Source of the DNA: Acetofilamentum sp.
GTDB lineage: Bacteria > Bacteroidota > Bacteroidia > Bacteroidales > JAADGE01
Assembly: GCA_020720665.1 (NCBI GenBank)
Contig: DYOF01000008.1
Location: forward strand, 1 to 45,213
Length of the DNA: 45,213 bases
Direction of reading: 5' to 3'
Of this stretch, positions 26,443 to 36,013 are shown one piece after another; position 1 is the stretch's first letter, and each line of letters begins with the position of its first letter. Below the pieces are notes generated by a model, which was not told the origin of the DNA, made no database searches, and saw nothing but the letters and a program-made list of their open reading frames with translations. Both the position numbers and the translations under genes were made by a program.

Positions 26443-27083
26443 ATAAAGTGTTTTTGCGACAAATTAGAGTTAAAAATATTAAACATACGATTAGAAAACT
26501 TTTTAAGAGAAGGTTTAAGATAGTTTTGTTCGCTTTCAATAACTTTAATTTCGTAGTTATTTTTTTGAGCGTGAAATTCTATAAAATCTTTGGCTTCATC
26601 AAACGAAAAAAACCAGCGATGCCGGTCATGCGGTTTGTAAAACGGCAAACCGTAAAATTTACTGTATTTTCCGTATTGTAGGCGAAGTTCTTTTTTAACA
26701 GAATAAGGTTTTTTTCTCAAAAAATGAAATATACTGATATGTGCATTTGGTAAGGTAATAATTATATTTTTTGATGCAATTCGACAAATTTCATTAAAAA
26801 CGGTATGAAAATTATCCAGATGTTCCAAAACATCGGCACATACAATTGTTTCAAATTGTTTATCCGTAAACGGGAGTTTTTCGGTTTTATCTAAATCAAT
26901 TACGACATCGGGTTTTCCTGAAATATCAATACCGGTATATATTATTTCGTTTTTAATGTGTTTTTTTAAATCGGCATTATAACATCCGATATCTAAAACG
27001 GTTTGAGAGGACAAAAAAATGTACTCAAATCGTTCGGCTAACCATTTGCTTCGTTCTTCTCTGTTTGTATAAAACCAATTCAT
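26418..27083 (-). CDS. SAM-dependent methyltransferase
   Basis: A 221-residue Methyltransf_11-like protein. Motif I is QTVLDIGCYNADLKKHI, with YTGIDISGKPDVVIDLDKTE as motif II and TIVCADVLEHLDNF as the post-motif; the block IIITLPNAHISIFHFLRKKP is typical of glycan-locus methyltransferases. The opening MNWFYTNREERSKWLAERF is seen often in this group. It overlaps the upstream GT4 stop by 4 nt (ATGA), a sign of coupled translation. Acceptor unknown. Confidence 0.86.
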   Translation of the reverse strand: MNWFYTNREERSKWLAERFEYIFLSSQTVLDIGCYNADLKKHIKNEIIYTGIDISGKPDVVIDLDKTEKLPFTDKQFETIVCADVLEHLDNFHTVFNEICRIASKNIIITLPNAHISIFHFLRKKPYSVKKELRLQYGKYSKFYGLPFYKPHDRHRWFFSFDEAKDFIEFHAQKNNYEIKVIESEQNYLKPSLKKFSNRMFNIFNSNLSQKHFICLLEKLS

Positions 27084-28207
27084 TTGTTTTGTGTATTTAT
27101 TATTTGCAGAATTTTTTCGGCAAATAGGTGCATGTTATGATGTTCTTTTGCAAAAATCAGGCTGTTTTCAGAAAATTTTAATAAAATTTCAAGATTTGTT
27201 ATCATTGTTTCAATTTTTTCTTCTAAATCGGTTTCGTCTTTTGCCTTGAATATATATCCGTTTCGGGCATCTTCAACATAACATTTTGTTCCGTTTTCAG
27301 AGCTGCAAATTACCGGTAAACCGAATGCGCTTGCTTCAACAATCGAATAAGCAGCCGGTTCGGCATAACTCGGTAATATATACAAATGGTGGTTCGGATA
27401 TTGTTTCAAAATTTCTGCATATTCTATGTTTTCATAAAAATGAATATTATGTTCTGCGTTTAAATTTCTAACGGTTTCTGTCAATTTTCGATAATAATTC
27501 TTATCACTTGTTTCTCCGAAAAAGTTTAGTTCAATATTGTGTCCCTTTTTTATTAAATTGTAAACGGCATTAACAAGTGCTGATTGAGCCTTACGTTTAG
27601 TGTATTTACCTACGGAAATAATTTTTATTTTATTTCTCGGAATTTGGAAAGAATGTTTTTGTTCAGGAAAAACAAAGGGTAAATAATAAACATTTTTGAT
27701 ACCGAAATTTTTAAAAGCCTCAAAGTTTGATTTAATTGGTGTGATATAAGCAAACAGCTTCAAAAATTTGAAAAGTTTTATGTTTAAACGAAAAAGTGTT
27801 TCAGAGCCTTTAATATGCGTATATTTGCTTTGTGTCAGCATTAAAACTTTTGTGTGAAATTTTTTAGCCAGATACAAAGATTTCAATGCGCTTATATTTT
27901 GAAATGCTTTTAAAATGACAACATCAGGTTTATATTGTTTAAAAATTTGTTTTAATTCTTTTCCGGGAGAAAGCACACGGCGTTCAAAGCTTGATTTTAA
28001 ATTAGATTTCTTAAAACCTGAAAACGTTTTAATAAGCAAACGAGATATTATTGAAGCGTTAATTATTTTTATATCAATGTGTTCATGAAATTCTGATTGT
28101 CCTTTATACAGAGCAATAACTTTTACGGTATGACCCGCATTTTGCAGGGATAATGCTCTGTAATAGAGGTTTGTATGAAAACGTTGCGTAATAATTAAAA
28201 ACTTCAT
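27080..28207 (-). CDS. GT4 glycosyltransferase
   Basis: A 375-residue GT-B enzyme. The N-half starts MKFLIITQRFHTNLYYRALS. The donor half shows KIISVGKYTKRKAQSALVNA, LNFFGETSDKNYY and the EX7E-type block YAEPAAYSIVEASAFGLPVI, with Glu residues in AEP and VEA. It should transfer a sugar from an activated nucleotide donor to the growing glycan in the cytoplasm. It overlaps both neighbours by 4 nt, so it is embedded in one transcript. Confidence 0.88.
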   Translation of the reverse strand: MKFLIITQRFHTNLYYRALSLQNAGHTVKVIALYKGQSEFHEHIDIKIINASIISRLLIKTFSGFKKSNLKSSFERRVLSPGKELKQIFKQYKPDVVILKAFQNISALKSLYLAKKFHTKVLMLTQSKYTHIKGSETLFRLNIKLFKFLKLFAYITPIKSNFEAFKNFGIKNVYYLPFVFPEQKHSFQIPRNKIKIISVGKYTKRKAQSALVNAVYNLIKKGHNIELNFFGETSDKNYYRKLTETVRNLNAEHNIHFYENIEYAEILKQYPNHHLYILPSYAEPAAYSIVEASAFGLPVICSSENGTKCYVEDARNGYIFKAKDETDLEEKIETMITNLEILLKFSENSLIFAKEHHNMHLFAEKILQIINTQNK

Positions 28208-29319
28208 GTTAAGTGCTTAATGATTTCTTCTAAATTTTTAATATTTTTTTTAATGTTATGATTTTCTGATAAATAGTTAAAGGCATTTTCTCCTTTTATT
28301 CTTAAATCATCTTTATTTAATACTAATGCTTTAGTTTCTTGAATAAGTTTTTCAAAATTATTTTCACAAAATATACCGCAATTGTATGCACTAATAAAAT
28401 TATCCGGATTGACATTTAAAGAAATAATCGGTGTTTTTGTTGATGCCGCTTGTAAAAATGTATTCGGAAATCCTTCATAGTCGGATGTGTTAATAAAAAC
28501 AAGGGCTTCATTAAAATAGCTAAGGATTTCATTAAATTGAACACATTCGATAAAGCTTAAGTTTTTAAGTTTTTCAGCTTCCGATTTAAGCTTATACCAT
28601 TGTTTAAAATCCTTTTTATGATAAGGACAAATCATTACAAATTGTATTTCGGGCAAACAGTGAGCTAATTTTATAAATAATTCGGGTTGCTTAAAATCCA
28701 CAGTTCTTCCGACCCAAAGGACATGTTTTTTTTCAATAATTTTTGGATTATTAAACGAAAAAACATTTTTAAATTCAACACCCTTAATTGAATGGCATTG
28801 TGCCAACATTTTTTTTTGATATTGATTTTGAGAAAGAACAACATCGGCATGTTCCAGACCGTATTTAAAAATTTTTCCTGAAATTCCGGAACGTTTTATT
28901 CTGCTCATATCCGTATCAACATCATTAGCCGAACGATGAATCAATTTTTTTTTGAATATTTTTTTATAAAATGCCGTAATACCGACTATCGGGTTAAATG
29001 TTGTTGTAATAATCACGTCAGGTTTAAGCTTAATTAAAATCAAAAAGTAGTGTAGAGATTTAATTAATTTTGCAATCATACCGTCGTCAGAATTCATAGT
29101 AATACTCCTCACCAATATTATGTTTTCGTATGTTTCAGTTCTTTTTTGCTTTTGTTTTTCGGTTAAAAAATAAATTTCAAATTCCGGATTTTTTGCAATT
29201 TCGGATGAAAGTAAAAACATTTGAAATTCTGCTCCTCCAAAATTTGTTTGCGGAATATTTTTGAAATACGGATAAGAAGCCGGTGAAAAAAAACAGACTT
29301 TTATTTTTTGATTGCCCAT
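28204..29319 (-). CDS. GT4 glycosyltransferase (paralogue of 32697-33806)
   Basis: A 371-residue GT-B enzyme. Diagnostic blocks are NFGGAEFQMFLLSSEIAK near the N-terminus, KKHVLWVGRTVDFKQPELF at the start of the donor half, and NTSDYEGFPNTFLQAAS as the EX7E region, where the second Glu is replaced by Gln. The same blocks recur in the protein at 32697-33806, so the two are paralogues within the locus. Overlaps the upstream methyltransferase by 19 nt and the downstream GT4 by 4 nt. Donor unknown. Confidence 0.88.
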   Translation of the reverse strand: MGNQKIKVCFFSPASYPYFKNIPQTNFGGAEFQMFLLSSEIAKNPEFEIYFLTEKQKQKRTETYENIILVRSITMNSDDGMIAKLIKSLHYFLILIKLKPDVIITTTFNPIVGITAFYKKIFKKKLIHRSANDVDTDMSRIKRSGISGKIFKYGLEHADVVLSQNQYQKKMLAQCHSIKGVEFKNVFSFNNPKIIEKKHVLWVGRTVDFKQPELFIKLAHCLPEIQFVMICPYHKKDFKQWYKLKSEAEKLKNLSFIECVQFNEILSYFNEALVFINTSDYEGFPNTFLQAASTKTPIISLNVNPDNFISAYNCGIFCENNFEKLIQETKALVLNKDDLRIKGENAFNYLSENHNIKKNIKNLEEIIKHLT

Positions 29320-30233
29320 GCTTCGATACTTTTACCCGGAATAATAAATCCGATACTGCGATACAACAAAGCTAAAACTTTATGAAGAAATTTGATGTTT
29401 TGTGTCGCATTTTTAAATTTTCCGATGTTTTTTTTCCCTTTTGAAATCTGATTTTCTTGAATGTTTTTTGGGGTGTTTTTCTTTCTGAAAATAGATAGTA
29501 TTTTGCTTTTAATAAACCAAATATCAATTCCGTATGAAGATATATTCAGAGTTGTTAAATTATGATTATCAAATAATTTGCGGATTGTTTTTTTTTCAAA
29601 ATAGTTTACATGCCCGGGTGGTTTGTTAACGTGATAATTATTAAACCATCTTCTGGACAAGAGATTGAAATCAGGAACTCCCGAAATAATCATTAACCCG
29701 TTCGGTTTCAGCAGTTGTTTCAATTTTTCGGTAACTGCATTAACTTCATAAATATGTTCATATGTGGCATGTGAAAAAACAACATCAAAACTATTTTCGG
29801 AATATTCGGTTTCAAAAATGTTTTTGGTTTCAATGTTTAAATTAAATTCTTTTCCGGCTAACTCAGAATAAGGCGAAAAATCAGACCCGTATGCTTCAAT
29901 TCCTTTTCTTTTTGCTCTTAATAAAAATTGCCCTGAGCCGCAGCCGAATTCTAAAAGTTTAAGTTTTGGAGTTTTAAAATGACGAATAATTTTATTGAGT
30001 ATTTGATCGTAATATGCAGCCGTAATTAAATGTTCTTTTTGGAGATAACGATAAAATGTATCGAGGTCGTAAATATTTTTTTCGAGTACATTTTGTTTGG
30101 GAATATCTGCAAAAACCATAGAACAGTTTTCACATCTTAATAAATCTGTGTTGTTCAAATTAATAATGAAACGACCCTTTTGATTGTCGCAAAAAGGACA
30201 CTTTCTGAATGATATGTTTTTAACTTGCTTCAT
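29301..30233 (-). CDS. Zinc-ribbon SAM methyltransferase
   Basis: A 310-residue methyltransferase. It starts with a small zinc ribbon (Cys12, Cys15, Cys34, Cys37 in CPFC and CENC). The Rossmann domain follows, with LKLLEFGCGSGQFLLRAKR as motif I and VVFSHATYEHIYEV as the post-motif. The basic region near residues 230-270 may touch membrane or nucleic acid. Zinc-ribbon methyltransferases of this layout are frequent in surface-polysaccharide loci and in some C-methyltransferases acting on nucleotide sugars; which applies here is unknown. It follows the GT-C gene by 8 nt. Confidence 0.86.
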   Translation of the reverse strand: MKQVKNISFRKCPFCDNQKGRFIINLNNTDLLRCENCSMVFADIPKQNVLEKNIYDLDTFYRYLQKEHLITAAYYDQILNKIIRHFKTPKLKLLEFGCGSGQFLLRAKRKGIEAYGSDFSPYSELAGKEFNLNIETKNIFETEYSENSFDVVFSHATYEHIYEVNAVTEKLKQLLKPNGLMIISGVPDFNLLSRRWFNNYHVNKPPGHVNYFEKKTIRKLFDNHNLTTLNISSYGIDIWFIKSKILSIFRKKNTPKNIQENQISKGKKNIGKFKNATQNIKFLHKVLALLYRSIGFIIPGKSIEAWAIKK

Positions 30234-30241
30234 TCAAATGC

Positions 30242-32596
30242 TTAATTGTGTTTTTTTTTCCAATGATAAAGAGCCGTAAAAGCGGTATTATCCGTTTTAA
30301 TTTTTTTAGTGTTTTCATTCAGTTGATTTTCAATAACTGCTTGAACTTCTTCTTTATTTAAAGCAAAATCAAATATTCTTACATTATCAATAAACCCTTT
30401 AAAAATTGGATTTATTTGAAATTTTACTAAACTTGAATCTGTGGTTGTTAATTCTTTTTCAACAAGCTCGCCGTTTATAATAACCCCTTGATAAAAATTC
30501 TTGTTTTCATATTCTTGAAACCATACGATATTACTTTTCTTTTTATCATGCAGAAAAGCGCTTACCGTATCTATATTTTCTTTAATAAAATAAATACTGT
30601 CGTTTACTAATTGACATTCAAGAAATTCGTTATTTTCATCGGCAATCATAAAAACTCTGTCGTTTATTAAATTGTCGGGAAGCAAATCAAAAGAAACAGA
30701 ATATGAGTTAGAAGCTTTTAAGTTGGCTGCCGGTATATATTGGTTTGCAAAAAAATCATTTAATGAAGCTTTCATCGTTTCATCAAAATAAAAAACTTCA
30801 ACACCGGTATTGTCAATACCTGTTCCGTTATATTTTTTAAAATATAAATTAACAAATGCTATGAAATGTTTGTCGATTCTATTTTCGTTATGTGTGTGCC
30901 ATGTTATCCATCCCGATTTATATTGTGATAAATCTTCATATAAATCAGCAAAATTTCTGCCCTTATAACTGCCTAAGCTGATAAATTTTGTTTCCGGTGA
31001 AATGCCTTGCATATATAATTTCGGACCCCAATGTTTGAAAACAACATCGCCATTTTTGTAATTCTCTGAAATTGATTTATATGCAATTGAAGGTTTTGCC
31101 GGAGATAAGGTATTTGTTTCATATAAAGTTCCAAATCCGTTATAATATTTTAAACTGATTACTATTATTAATAACCCGATAATCAGAAATTGAATTGTTT
31201 TTGAGAATAAAACCTTAACTAATATTGTAAAAATTCCAAAAATAAGTAATATCACGATGGGGGTTACAAATGAAATATATCGGAAATGAGGAGCATATTT
31301 AAAAACAAATGAAAAAAGAATCCATGTAATTATTGCCGTTAAAAAGAGTGCTAAATATGTTTTTCGGAATAAATTGTGTTTAATAATAAAATAAATTGAA
31401 AGACCTAAAATAAGTATAATGATATTTGTATAGACAGAAAAAGGAAAATCGAATAGAGCTTTTGTATAGACTTCCGAATTATTAACTTCAAAAAATGTGA
31501 AACGTTTAAATCCTACTTTAAACGGAAAAATGATTTGAAATAACAGAATCAAAATAAAAGTAATTGAAGCCGTTAAATATTTTTTTTCTTTATAAAAGAG
31601 AAAAACGGAGAAAACGGAAAAAATTAAAAAAACAGGAAATAAAAGTGTTGTATTTTGGTGTGTGAAAAGGTTTGAATAAATTAAGATTAATAAAAAAGGA
31701 AGAACGATATAATTAAAATTAAGATAGTTTTTAAAAAACGGTTTGTTATCAGAATTAAATAATTTGTATGTGTTTTGTTTCGTAAAAAATGAATAAGTCC
31801 AATAAAAGGACAAGAAAAATGTCGGAAAAATCATAGCATACATTCGTGCCCACCGACCGAGTATTAAAAACGGAACATACAATGCTACAGAAAGAGCGGT
31901 TAAAATTATTGTGTGTTTATCCTTAACAAACGGATAGCCGAAAATTATAATAAAAATAATCAGTATTACGGAAAAAAGAGCAGACGGAAATCGAGCAGCC
32001 CATGTATTGATGCCGAATAACTTAAATGAAAGAGCCGTTATAAATTGATGAGGCTTTGCCCGGTTATATGGTGTTTTATCTACAGTTTGTTTAATAAAAT
32101 CCCATTGTTTAAATTCTCCGGTCATAGTGTAGCCGGCAGCACCTCTGACAACACTGATTTCATCCGAATACAAGTCGTATTTATCTAATTTGTAAAATGT
32201 TGTAAAAGTTGATAATCCGATTACTATAAATATTAAAACAGCGAATAATATGTTTTGTTTGTTAAAAAAATTGTCAGTTTTAAAAATTTTATTTTGGTTT
32301 TTGAAATTAAGTTCGATGTGTTTTTGAAAACGGGTTTGATTATAAATAATTGAAATAATTCCGGTTAAAACAGCTAAAATACTTATCGGTAAACGAAAAT
32401 TTGATAAGGGATGTGCCGGCGAATTATATTTTGTAAGGCTGAAAATATCAATAATTATACTTAGTAATAAAAAGAATAGAAAAATGTATGTGCTGAAACC
32501 GGCAAATTTTGAAACACCCTTTTTCTTTTGAGATAAAGTACTTTCGGGCTTATTACTTACTTTAATGTTTTTTTCGCGTGTTCGTTTCATTTTCAA
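30242..32596 (-). CDS. GT-C (GT39/ArnT-like) glycosyltransferase with C-terminal LamG-like domain
   Basis: A 784-residue integral membrane protein. After a basic cytoplasmic tail and about two helices, the first periplasmic loop holds KLDKYDLYSDEISVVRGA, with the Asp-Glu pair (145-146) expected at the GT-C catalytic site. Further helices run to about residue 482. Residues about 485-610 are a soluble domain. Residues about 625-755 look like a laminin-G/concanavalin-type sandwich (SYSVSFDLLP near the start, FKGFIDNVRIFDFALNKEEV near the end). Such enzymes use polyprenyl-phosphate sugars on the periplasmic face; the LamG part may bind glycan. It is preceded by a 100-nt gap, so an internal promoter is possible. 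Confidence 0.82.
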   Translation of the reverse strand: MKMKRTREKNIKVSNKPESTLSQKKKGVSKFAGFSTYIFLFFLLLSIIIDIFSLTKYNSPAHPLSNFRLPISILAVLTGIISIIYNQTRFQKHIELNFKNQNKIFKTDNFFNKQNILFAVLIFIVIGLSTFTTFYKLDKYDLYSDEISVVRGAAGYTMTGEFKQWDFIKQTVDKTPYNRAKPHQFITALSFKLFGINTWAARFPSALFSVILIIFIIIFGYPFVKDKHTIILTALSVALYVPFLILGRWARMYAMIFPTFFLSFYWTYSFFTKQNTYKLFNSDNKPFFKNYLNFNYIVLPFLLILIYSNLFTHQNTTLLFPVFLIFSVFSVFLFYKEKKYLTASITFILILLFQIIFPFKVGFKRFTFFEVNNSEVYTKALFDFPFSVYTNIIILILGLSIYFIIKHNLFRKTYLALFLTAIITWILFSFVFKYAPHFRYISFVTPIVILLIFGIFTILVKVLFSKTIQFLIIGLLIIVISLKYYNGFGTLYETNTLSPAKPSIAYKSISENYKNGDVVFKHWGPKLYMQGISPETKFISLGSYKGRNFADLYEDLSQYKSGWITWHTHNENRIDKHFIAFVNLYFKKYNGTGIDNTGVEVFYFDETMKASLNDFFANQYIPAANLKASNSYSVSFDLLPDNLINDRVFMIADENNEFLECQLVNDSIYFIKENIDTVSAFLHDKKKSNIVWFQEYENKNFYQGVIINGELVEKELTTTDSSLVKFQINPIFKGFIDNVRIFDFALNKEEVQAVIENQLNENTKKIKTDNTAFTALYHWKKKHN

Positions 32597-32696
32597 AAAG
32601 TGGGCAGGCTAAATTAAATGAAAACTAAAGAAAAAGCAAATCATTTTCTGTTATAATTTTAAGCCGATATTAAAAAGAGGTTTAGCACAGAATGAA

Positions 32697-33806
32697 CTAT
32701 GAAAAAAGTAATTTAAACTCTTTTAAAATAATGCCTTTTTGATGTTCTGTTTTTATATAATTAACTCCGTTTTTGCCAAATGTTTTACATAATTCATTAT
32801 TTGTAATGAGAGTTTCAAAATCGGATGTAAATTTTTCAAAACTTCCGTTTGCACAATAACCGAGTTTATAGGTGTCAATTATTTTATCAGGGTTAACTGA
32901 ATACGATAACACGGCACATTCAGCTTTCATAGCTTCGGCACTTGTATTTGAAAAACCTTCATAATCGGAAGTAAGTACAAAAACTTTTGCATTTTCATAA
33001 TAATCACTTATTAATTCGGGTTTTACATAGTTAATTAATTGCAAATTCTTTATCTTTTCAGCTTTCTCCTGAATTTCTCTTCCATAGTTTATTTTTTCCC
33101 TGACAATAGGAGCTATCATAACAAACGGATAGTCGGGATAGTTTTTTGCTAAAATTAAAAATCGTTCGGGGTTTTTAATTTCGGTTAATCGACCGACCCA
33201 CAATATTGTTTTTTTTTCTGAGCGATTGATTTCAGATTTATTAGAATCGGGATAAATATTTTTAATAATTCTGTCGGGTTTTCTTTTTCTGTGTTCTTCA
33301 AAAGCATTGAATTGTTGGCGAGTTTGTGCTGTAAGGATATCTGCTTTTTTGTATGTATAACTCATAAACGCCGCAGTAAGTTTTCCGTGATATTTTTGTT
33401 GTCGTTTTTTTGAAATTTCAGCATCAGCAGCAATCATATATATTATTTTTTTTCGCAAAACCCTTTTAATGTAGAATACAGCAACGGCAACACCGGCATC
33501 AGCAGAACGGAAAATATAAAAATCGGCATTGATGTTTTTTAAAGTTTTAAATAATTTTAACAGCCGTTTAAAAATGTTATCATTAAAACTGAATGATTTG
33601 CGGATTTTTACTTTTTGTATTTCTTCAAATTCGGGTTGATTAAAATCAGCTACACAAAAATGCACATCAAAATTTGAATCTTTTGCCGTTTCAGTACTTA
33701 AAAGATAGGATTGTAATTGAGCACCGCCTATTTTGTCTTCAGCCCCGTCGATATCAGGATTAAAAAGATAATATGCTCGCGGTATTACAAAGCAAATTTT
33801 TGTCAT
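32697..33806 (-). CDS. GT4 glycosyltransferase (paralogue of 28204-29319)
   Basis: A 369-residue GT-B enzyme. Blocks shared with the protein at 28204-29319 are IGGAQLQSYLLSTETAKDS, KKTILWVGRLTEIKNPERF, a PFVMIAP strand, and LTSDYEGFSNTSAEAMKAE, where the EX7E motif is intact. The stretch SYSVNPDKIID also matches. It overlaps the upstream epimerase gene by 4 nt. It probably adds a sugar similar to that added by its paralogue, or acts at a second position. Donor unknown. Confidence 0.88.
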   Translation of the reverse strand: MTKICFVIPRAYYLFNPDIDGAEDKIGGAQLQSYLLSTETAKDSNFDVHFCVADFNQPEFEEIQKVKIRKSFSFNDNIFKRLLKLFKTLKNINADFYIFRSADAGVAVAVFYIKRVLRKKIIYMIAADAEISKKRQQKYHGKLTAAFMSYTYKKADILTAQTRQQFNAFEEHRKRKPDRIIKNIYPDSNKSEINRSEKKTILWVGRLTEIKNPERFLILAKNYPDYPFVMIAPIVREKINYGREIQEKAEKIKNLQLINYVKPELISDYYENAKVFVLTSDYEGFSNTSAEAMKAECAVLSYSVNPDKIIDTYKLGYCANGSFEKFTSDFETLITNNELCKTFGKNGVNYIKTEHQKGIILKEFKLLFS

Positions 33807-34855
33807 ACGTTATAGTATTGTTTATACCATTCAACAAAATTTCGAACACCTGTTTCTAATTTTGTGTTCGGTTTATAATTAAAATCATGAATCAAATCAC
33901 TTACATCGGCAAAAGTGGACTGAATATCTCCGGCTTGCATCGGTAAATATTTTTTATCGGCTTTTTTCCCGGTTGCTTTTTCAATTGCGGATATAAAATC
34001 TTCTAATTTCACCGGCAGGTTATTGCCGATATTGTATAATTTGTAAGGAGCTGAAGAATTTGAAGGATCGGGTTTTTCAGAATTCCAATTATCATCGCCT
34101 TTCGGTATTTTTTCAATAACAAAGCTAATGCCTTCAACAATGTCATCTACATAGGTAAAATCTCTTAACATATTACCGTTATTATAAACTTTTATTTCTG
34201 AGCCTTCAAAAATGGCTTTTGTAAAAAGAAAAAGAGCCATGTCCGGTCGTCCCCATGGTCCGTAAACTGTAAAAAAACGCAATCCGGTTGTGGGAAGTTT
34301 AAAAACATGACTGTAGGAATGTGCAATCAATTCATTTGATTTTTTAGTTGCGGCATATAAACCGGCAGGGTGGTCGGTATGATGGGTTGTTTTAAAAGGC
34401 ATTTCGGTATTTAAACCGTAAACACTGGAACTCCCGGCGTAAATAAAATGTTTTACTCCGTTATTTTTGGAGGCTTCTATAACATTAAAAAAACCGTTTA
34501 TGTTGCTTCGAATATAAACTTCCGGATTTTCAATGCTGTATCGAACACCTGCTTGTGCCGCTAAATGACACACATAATCAAATTTTTGTTCTGAAAACAA
34601 GCGATTGATGTTTGCACTGTCTTCAATTTCAAGTCGGATAAAAGTATAATTTTTGTGAATTTTACTTTGAACAGGCTTTCCGTATTCAATGCTTATTTTA
34701 TAAACACCTGATTGTTCGAGTCTTGCAAATTTTAAACCGGAATCGTAATAGTCGTTTATATTATCAATTCCGATAACTTGAAAATTCAATTCGATTAACT
34801 TTTCAACGACATGAAATCCGATAAACCCGGCTGATCCCGTAACTAAAATCTTCAT
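33803..34855 (-). CDS. UDP-glucuronate 4-epimerase-like sugar epimerase
   Basis: A 350-residue extended SDR enzyme. The NAD-binding motif is TGSAGFIG (residues 6-13), and catalytic Ser, Tyr167 and Lys171 lie in AGSSSVYG and LYAATKK. The block DNINDYYDSGLKFARL is typical of the UDP-glucuronate 4-epimerase (CapI/GAE) subfamily, so the likely product is UDP-galacturonate. Length fits. It sits between two GT4 genes, 5 nt after one and overlapping the other by 4 nt, so it most likely supplies a uronic acid donor for this glycan. UDP-glucose dehydrogenase, which makes its substrate, is not in the window. Confidence 0.9.
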   Translation of the reverse strand: MKILVTGSAGFIGFHVVEKLIELNFQVIGIDNINDYYDSGLKFARLEQSGVYKISIEYGKPVQSKIHKNYTFIRLEIEDSANINRLFSEQKFDYVCHLAAQAGVRYSIENPEVYIRSNINGFFNVIEASKNNGVKHFIYAGSSSVYGLNTEMPFKTTHHTDHPAGLYAATKKSNELIAHSYSHVFKLPTTGLRFFTVYGPWGRPDMALFLFTKAIFEGSEIKVYNNGNMLRDFTYVDDIVEGISFVIEKIPKGDDNWNSEKPDPSNSSAPYKLYNIGNNLPVKLEDFISAIEKATGKKADKKYLPMQAGDIQSTFADVSDLIHDFNYKPNTKLETGVRNFVEWYKQYYNV

Positions 34856-34860
34856 TTTGT

Positions 34861-36003
34861 TCAGTTGTTTTTTTGATATGAAAAAAATAGATTTATATAC
34901 TCATCAGCAATAGTTTGCCAATTATATTTTTTAGATTTTTCCGCAGAATTTTTTCCTAATTCTTCTGTTAAATCCGGATAAAAGTAAAATTTTTTGATGA
35001 TTTCAACAAGTTCATCTGTGCATCCCGCCTGAAATACAAAACCGTTGTTGCTGTCAACCAATTCTTTAGTGCCGCCGACATTTGTTACAATAACAGGCAA
35101 TCCTGAAGCCATAGCCTCCAATAAAGCATTACTCATACCTTCATTATAGGACGGCAGAACAAAAATATCAGCATTTCTGTATGTTTCCGGCATTTGTTCT
35201 CGCGGAACATAACCGGAAAATTGAATTTTATCAGCGACATTAAGTTCTGATGCATATTTTTTATAAGCCTCTGTTTCATCACCTGTTCCCACTAAGTTTA
35301 CCTGAATTTTTATGCCTTGTTTTTGTAATTCGGAAACTGCTTCGATAAGAGTATATTGACCTTTTCGTTTAATCAGGCGAGCAGAGCAAATTAATTTTAA
35401 GGGCTGTTCAGTTTTATATGTTTTAGCGTAGAATTTATAATTATCAATTCCGTTATATATGATTTTTAATTTCAAATTAGGAGAAATTTTTTCAATCATT
35501 TGTTTCTCCGTTAAGCATTTTGTGATTATTAAATCCGCATGTCGCCATATTTTTTTGATAAAGGGCGATATAAATTTATATAAAAATGTGTAGCGTTCTT
35601 CAAATCCGGGAATATCCGGACCGCCGATTCTGACGATATAAGGTATTTTTCTGAACCGACTCAAAAATAAAGCAGGTAAACCGGAAGGAACTGTAGTCCA
35701 AACTAAAATTAAATCATATTTAACTGTTTTACTCAAAGCAAATCCCTTTTTCAGAGATTTAAACGCATATCGGATTAATTCGATATTCGTTGCATGATGA
35801 ATATTTTTTTTATTAACGGGTACTTCAAAAATTCGAATAGTTTTTGAAAATTGTTTTTGTCTGCTGTGTTTATCTGCAGATGAGCTGATTAAATCAATGA
35901 ATAAGTCAGGAACCGTTTCAAAAATTTTGAACAGTTCGAGATTTACCGTTCCGGTACCACCGCCCAACGGAGGAAATTCATTGTTAAACATCAGTATTTT
36001 CAT
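34861..36003 (-). CDS. GT4 glycosyltransferase
   Basis: A 380-residue GT-B enzyme and the most canonical of the set. The N-terminal acceptor loop is FPPLGGGTGTVN. The donor half shows KLICSARLIKRKGQYTLIEA, NLVGTGDETEAYKKYA, and the full EX7E block SYNEGMSNALLEAMASGLPV followed by TNVGG. It resembles PimA/WcaL-type transferases. Gaps to its neighbours are only 10 and 5 nt, so it shares their transcript. Sugar specificity is not readable. Confidence 0.91.
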   Translation of the reverse strand: MKILMFNNEFPPLGGGTGTVNLELFKIFETVPDLFIDLISSSADKHSRQKQFSKTIRIFEVPVNKKNIHHATNIELIRYAFKSLKKGFALSKTVKYDLILVWTTVPSGLPALFLSRFRKIPYIVRIGGPDIPGFEERYTFLYKFISPFIKKIWRHADLIITKCLTEKQMIEKISPNLKLKIIYNGIDNYKFYAKTYKTEQPLKLICSARLIKRKGQYTLIEAVSELQKQGIKIQVNLVGTGDETEAYKKYASELNVADKIQFSGYVPREQMPETYRNADIFVLPSYNEGMSNALLEAMASGLPVIVTNVGGTKELVDSNNGFVFQAGCTDELVEIIKKFYFYPDLTEELGKNSAEKSKKYNWQTIADEYINLFFSYQKNN

Positions 36004-36013
36004 TTTGTGTGTT

